Positions 6,512 to 8,033 of a stretch of 8,033 nucleotides of DNA are shown here, piece after piece (position 1 is the first letter of the stretch; the number at the start of each line of letters is the position of its first letter). The translations under genes were made by a program, and so were the position numbers. A model generated the notes under the pieces. That model ran no database searches. It saw only the letters and a list, made by a program, of their open reading frames with translations, and was not told where the DNA came from. Origin of the DNA: Desulfobacteraceae bacterium (lineage in GTDB: Bacteria; Desulfobacterota; Desulfobacteria; Desulfobacterales; Desulfobacteraceae); NCBI GenBank assembly GCA_030638935.1, contig DAOWDR010000643.1:1-8033 (forward strand), written 5' to 3'.

Positions 6512-6520
6512 TTCCTTCCT
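6512..6520 (-). promoter_or_regulatory. Ribosome binding site of the MinD/FlhG-like gene
   Basis: AGGAAGGAA on the minus strand, 3 bases from its end to the ATG at 6508 (AGGA core 8 bases away). It decides the start at 6508 rather than the upstream in-frame ATG at 6595. Confidence 0.75.
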
Positions 6521-6522
6521 TT

Positions 6523-7800
6523 TTATGGTACCGGCGCCGCAAAGAGTTCTGACTTCGACCCTTTGACGACACATCTGAATTGGACGCCGGAGCAACCGTA
6601 AGTGTTGCAGATTGTATTGAAATTTTCTTCAATAAATTCGATAAACCAGATTTCTTCCTGGGGGATCTCCTCATCCCCTCCTAGCAATTCCATCTGGGGC
6701 TTGTAGGCCTGGTATAACGATTTGATCTGTGCGTGTTGATTTTTCAGATGATCGATCACCACCACGACTTCGTCTAAATTTTGCTGCCCGGAGAGGAATC
6801 GGTTGACTGGTCTGGGCAGCACCTCTCCGTAAAGCAGGGCGTATAGCTGTTCAAATTTTTCATCGGTGATCAGCACACAGGTCATCTGAATTTTCGGATA
6901 GCGAGATTTCAACCCTTGCATGCTCCAGATCCTGGCCGGATTGGACACCCCGAGGGTCAGGTTGTCACCATTCCAGAAAAGGGGGAGAATTTGATGCTCA
7001 CAGGCATAGCGTTGGCCGATGATATTACGCAGTTCGACTTTTTGTTTTTCATAGTAAATATATCCGTCAAGTTTTTGGAACGGGGTGTTGTACTGAATGG
7101 AAAGGGCAAAGTAGAGCTGGTCTAAAGCCACCCATTTATTTTCCAATAGTATTTTGCCAAGGGCCTTATGGGCGTCGGACTGCAATTCAAGGGCCTTTTC
7201 AAGATCCACCTCGTGAATCATGTCCTGCTGTAAAAGGATCTGCCCCAGCTTCAGGTCGCGGCTGAACCTGCGGAAGGCGTGATTCAATTCGGACAGGGTG
7301 ATGCGGTTCTGTTCATATAGGATCTCACAAGTTGATTTTTTGTAATTCTTGAGCTTTATTGCCGATTCCAGATCTCCCTCCTGGATCAGCCGGTGTTTGA
7401 TGGCCTGTTTGGCAAGAAGAAGGGTGTCCAACTGCTCGTAAACCAATTCTTTTCGATCCGTATCTGAACAATACCCTTTTGTGAATAAAAGCTGGCTTAG
7501 GCGACGACCGAGCTGCTTGACCTTCCTTTGGCATTCCTCCAGTTGATCCTGGGAGATCATTCCTTTTTCAACTGCCCGTTTTCCGATCTGCATCTGCATT
7601 GCCGGAAGGGATAGGAGTCTCATCAATTGGTCTTGCGTTACTTTTTTTTGGCCCAAGAGAATAAAACCCAATTGTTTTTTAGATTGCTTGATATGGGTCT
7701 TCCGGATGCCCTGGGCTTCAGCCATCTCTTGGGAGGATACGAATCCTTCGGCCACTAGGAGTTCCTCGATTTTCAGGCGCACCGTTTTGTCTTCCATCAT
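6523..7800 (-). CDS. Tandem MshEN/GspE-N-terminal-like repeat protein without ATPase domain
   Basis: The 425-residue product contains a complete GspE/PilB N-terminal-type module (MshEN, Pfam T2SSE_N) at about 180-327. Two 24-residue motifs (184-207 KLGQILL...ALELQ and 213-236 ALGKILL...ALSIQ) lead into YNTPFQKLDGY, HQILPLFWNGDNLTLGVSNP (269-288) and a closing helix ending LLYG. In MshE and related ATPases such motifs bind cyclic di-GMP. Here the first residue is Lys or Ala rather than Arg, and the internal Gly is Asp or Lys, so binding is uncertain. The N-terminal half carries further degenerate copies, starting near residues 10, 43, 71, 100 and 156. There are no Walker motifs, so this is not a secretion ATPase. 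The last 85 residues (about 340-425) are acidic, then Cys-containing, and unrecognised. The start overlaps the DUF4388 stop (ATGA). GAGG lies about 7 bases upstream. Likely a sensory or adaptor protein acting with the MinD-like ATPase; this is inference. Confidence 0.82.
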   Translation of the reverse strand: MMEDKTVRLKIEELLVAEGFVSSQEMAEAQGIRKTHIKQSKKQLGFILLGQKKVTQDQLMRLLSLPAMQMQIGKRAVEKGMISQDQLEECQRKVKQLGRRLSQLLFTKGYCSDTDRKELVYEQLDTLLLAKQAIKHRLIQEGDLESAIKLKNYKKSTCEILYEQNRITLSELNHAFRRFSRDLKLGQILLQQDMIHEVDLEKALELQSDAHKALGKILLENKWVALDQLYFALSIQYNTPFQKLDGYIYYEKQKVELRNIIGQRYACEHQILPLFWNGDNLTLGVSNPARIWSMQGLKSRYPKIQMTCVLITDEKFEQLYALLYGEVLPRPVNRFLSGQQNLDEVVVVIDHLKNQHAQIKSLYQAYKPQMELLGGDEEIPQEEIWFIEFIEENFNTICNTYGCSGVQFRCVVKGSKSELFAAPVP

Positions 7801-8033
7801 TTATCCGCCTCTGCTTCGTCCTGCCTGCGGGCCGCTTCAACCAGAATATGCATGAGGGAGCGATTGATTTCAGTGCGCTTCTCAGGGTCTGCATGGGTGA
7901 CCTCAATGGTCGCATCCTTCCAGTTTACGATGTCATAGGCAGCATCCTCGTTTTTCCTTTTCCCTGTTTCAGCTGCAATCAACTGGCCTTTCCGGAAAAA
8001 CAAAAATCCGAATCTGTCGGCCGATCGTACCTG
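7797..8033 (-). CDS. DUF4388 (PATAN-like) domain protein, C-terminal part only
   Basis: The frame is open from the right window edge to a TGA at 7797-7799, so the true start lies outside. The 78 visible residues include GFLFFRKGQLIAAETG, then NEDAAYDIVNW with KDATIEV, and finally INRSLMHILVEAARRQDEAEADK. This is the second half of a DUF4388 domain, whose usual pattern is a G-x-[LI]-x-F-x-x-G-x-[IL]-x-x-A strand pair. An Ala-rich helix with an invariant Trp follows, and then a helix with a LL-x-EAxRRxDE signature. DUF4388/PATAN domains occur in bacterial regulators, often with receiver or roadblock domains and in motility or surface-behaviour contexts. The stop overlaps the next start by ATGA, so translation of the two is coupled. 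A TTG at 8003 is in frame but lies within the domain and is not the start. Confidence 0.75.
   Translation of the reverse strand, partial: QVRSADRFGFLFFRKGQLIAAETGKRKNEDAAYDIVNWKDATIEVTHADPEKRTEINRSLMHILVEAARRQDEAEADK

Noticed and set aside
6509..6595. N-terminal extension of the MinD-like protein from an ATG at 6595
   Set aside because: It would overlap the preceding gene by over 70 bases, adds non-conserved residues, and ignores the strong ribosome binding site before 6508.
1..8033. CRISPR arrays, insertion sequences, rRNA, riboswitches
   Set aside because: No regularly spaced repeats, transposase motifs, terminal inverted repeats or conserved RNA cores were seen on either strand.

Overview
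The window looks like chromosomal DNA of a Gram-negative sulfate-reducer-type bacterium, probably Desulfobacterota (Desulfobacterales-like). This is inferred from the character of MreB/MreC, LdcA and RarD, the moderate base composition, and the presence of a DUF4388-type protein, MshEN-like motifs and a remnant of a response-regulator receiver domain. No database search was possible, so the taxonomy is tentative. Every convincing gene is on the minus strand, so transcription runs from high to low coordinates.

Right block (5378-8033): three tightly packed genes read leftward. They are the C-terminal end of a DUF4388/PATAN-like protein (cut by the window edge), a 425-residue protein made of repeated MshEN/GspE-N-terminal-type motifs but without any secretion ATPase domain, and a MinD/FlhG-type ATPase with a long proline- and lysine-rich tail. 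The first two overlap by ATGA and the third follows after 14 bases. This is the most unusual part of the window. It looks like a regulatory or spatial-positioning module, perhaps responsive to cyclic di-GMP, for a polar or surface machine, but that role is inference.

Middle (4855-5377): about 520 bases without an intact gene. It holds a decayed C-terminus of a receiver (REC) domain, an open but start-less reading frame of 99 codons, and a strong 13-bp hairpin followed by T7 on the plus strand.

Left-centre block (1972-4854): rarD (EamA-family permease), ldcA (LD-carboxypeptidase, murein recycling) and a serine beta-lactamase-fold hydrolase, closely spaced and probably one operon. LdcA and the hydrolase are coupled by an ATGA overlap, with a strong ribosome binding site that fixes the hydrolase start at 3078.

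Left block (1-1845): mreB and mreC, four bases apart, the start of the cell-shape operon. mreC runs off the left edge. A 126-base gap before mreB contains an AT-rich hairpin and a possible promoter. The murein-recycling genes and the elongasome genes are therefore adjacent, forming a cell-wall neighbourhood.
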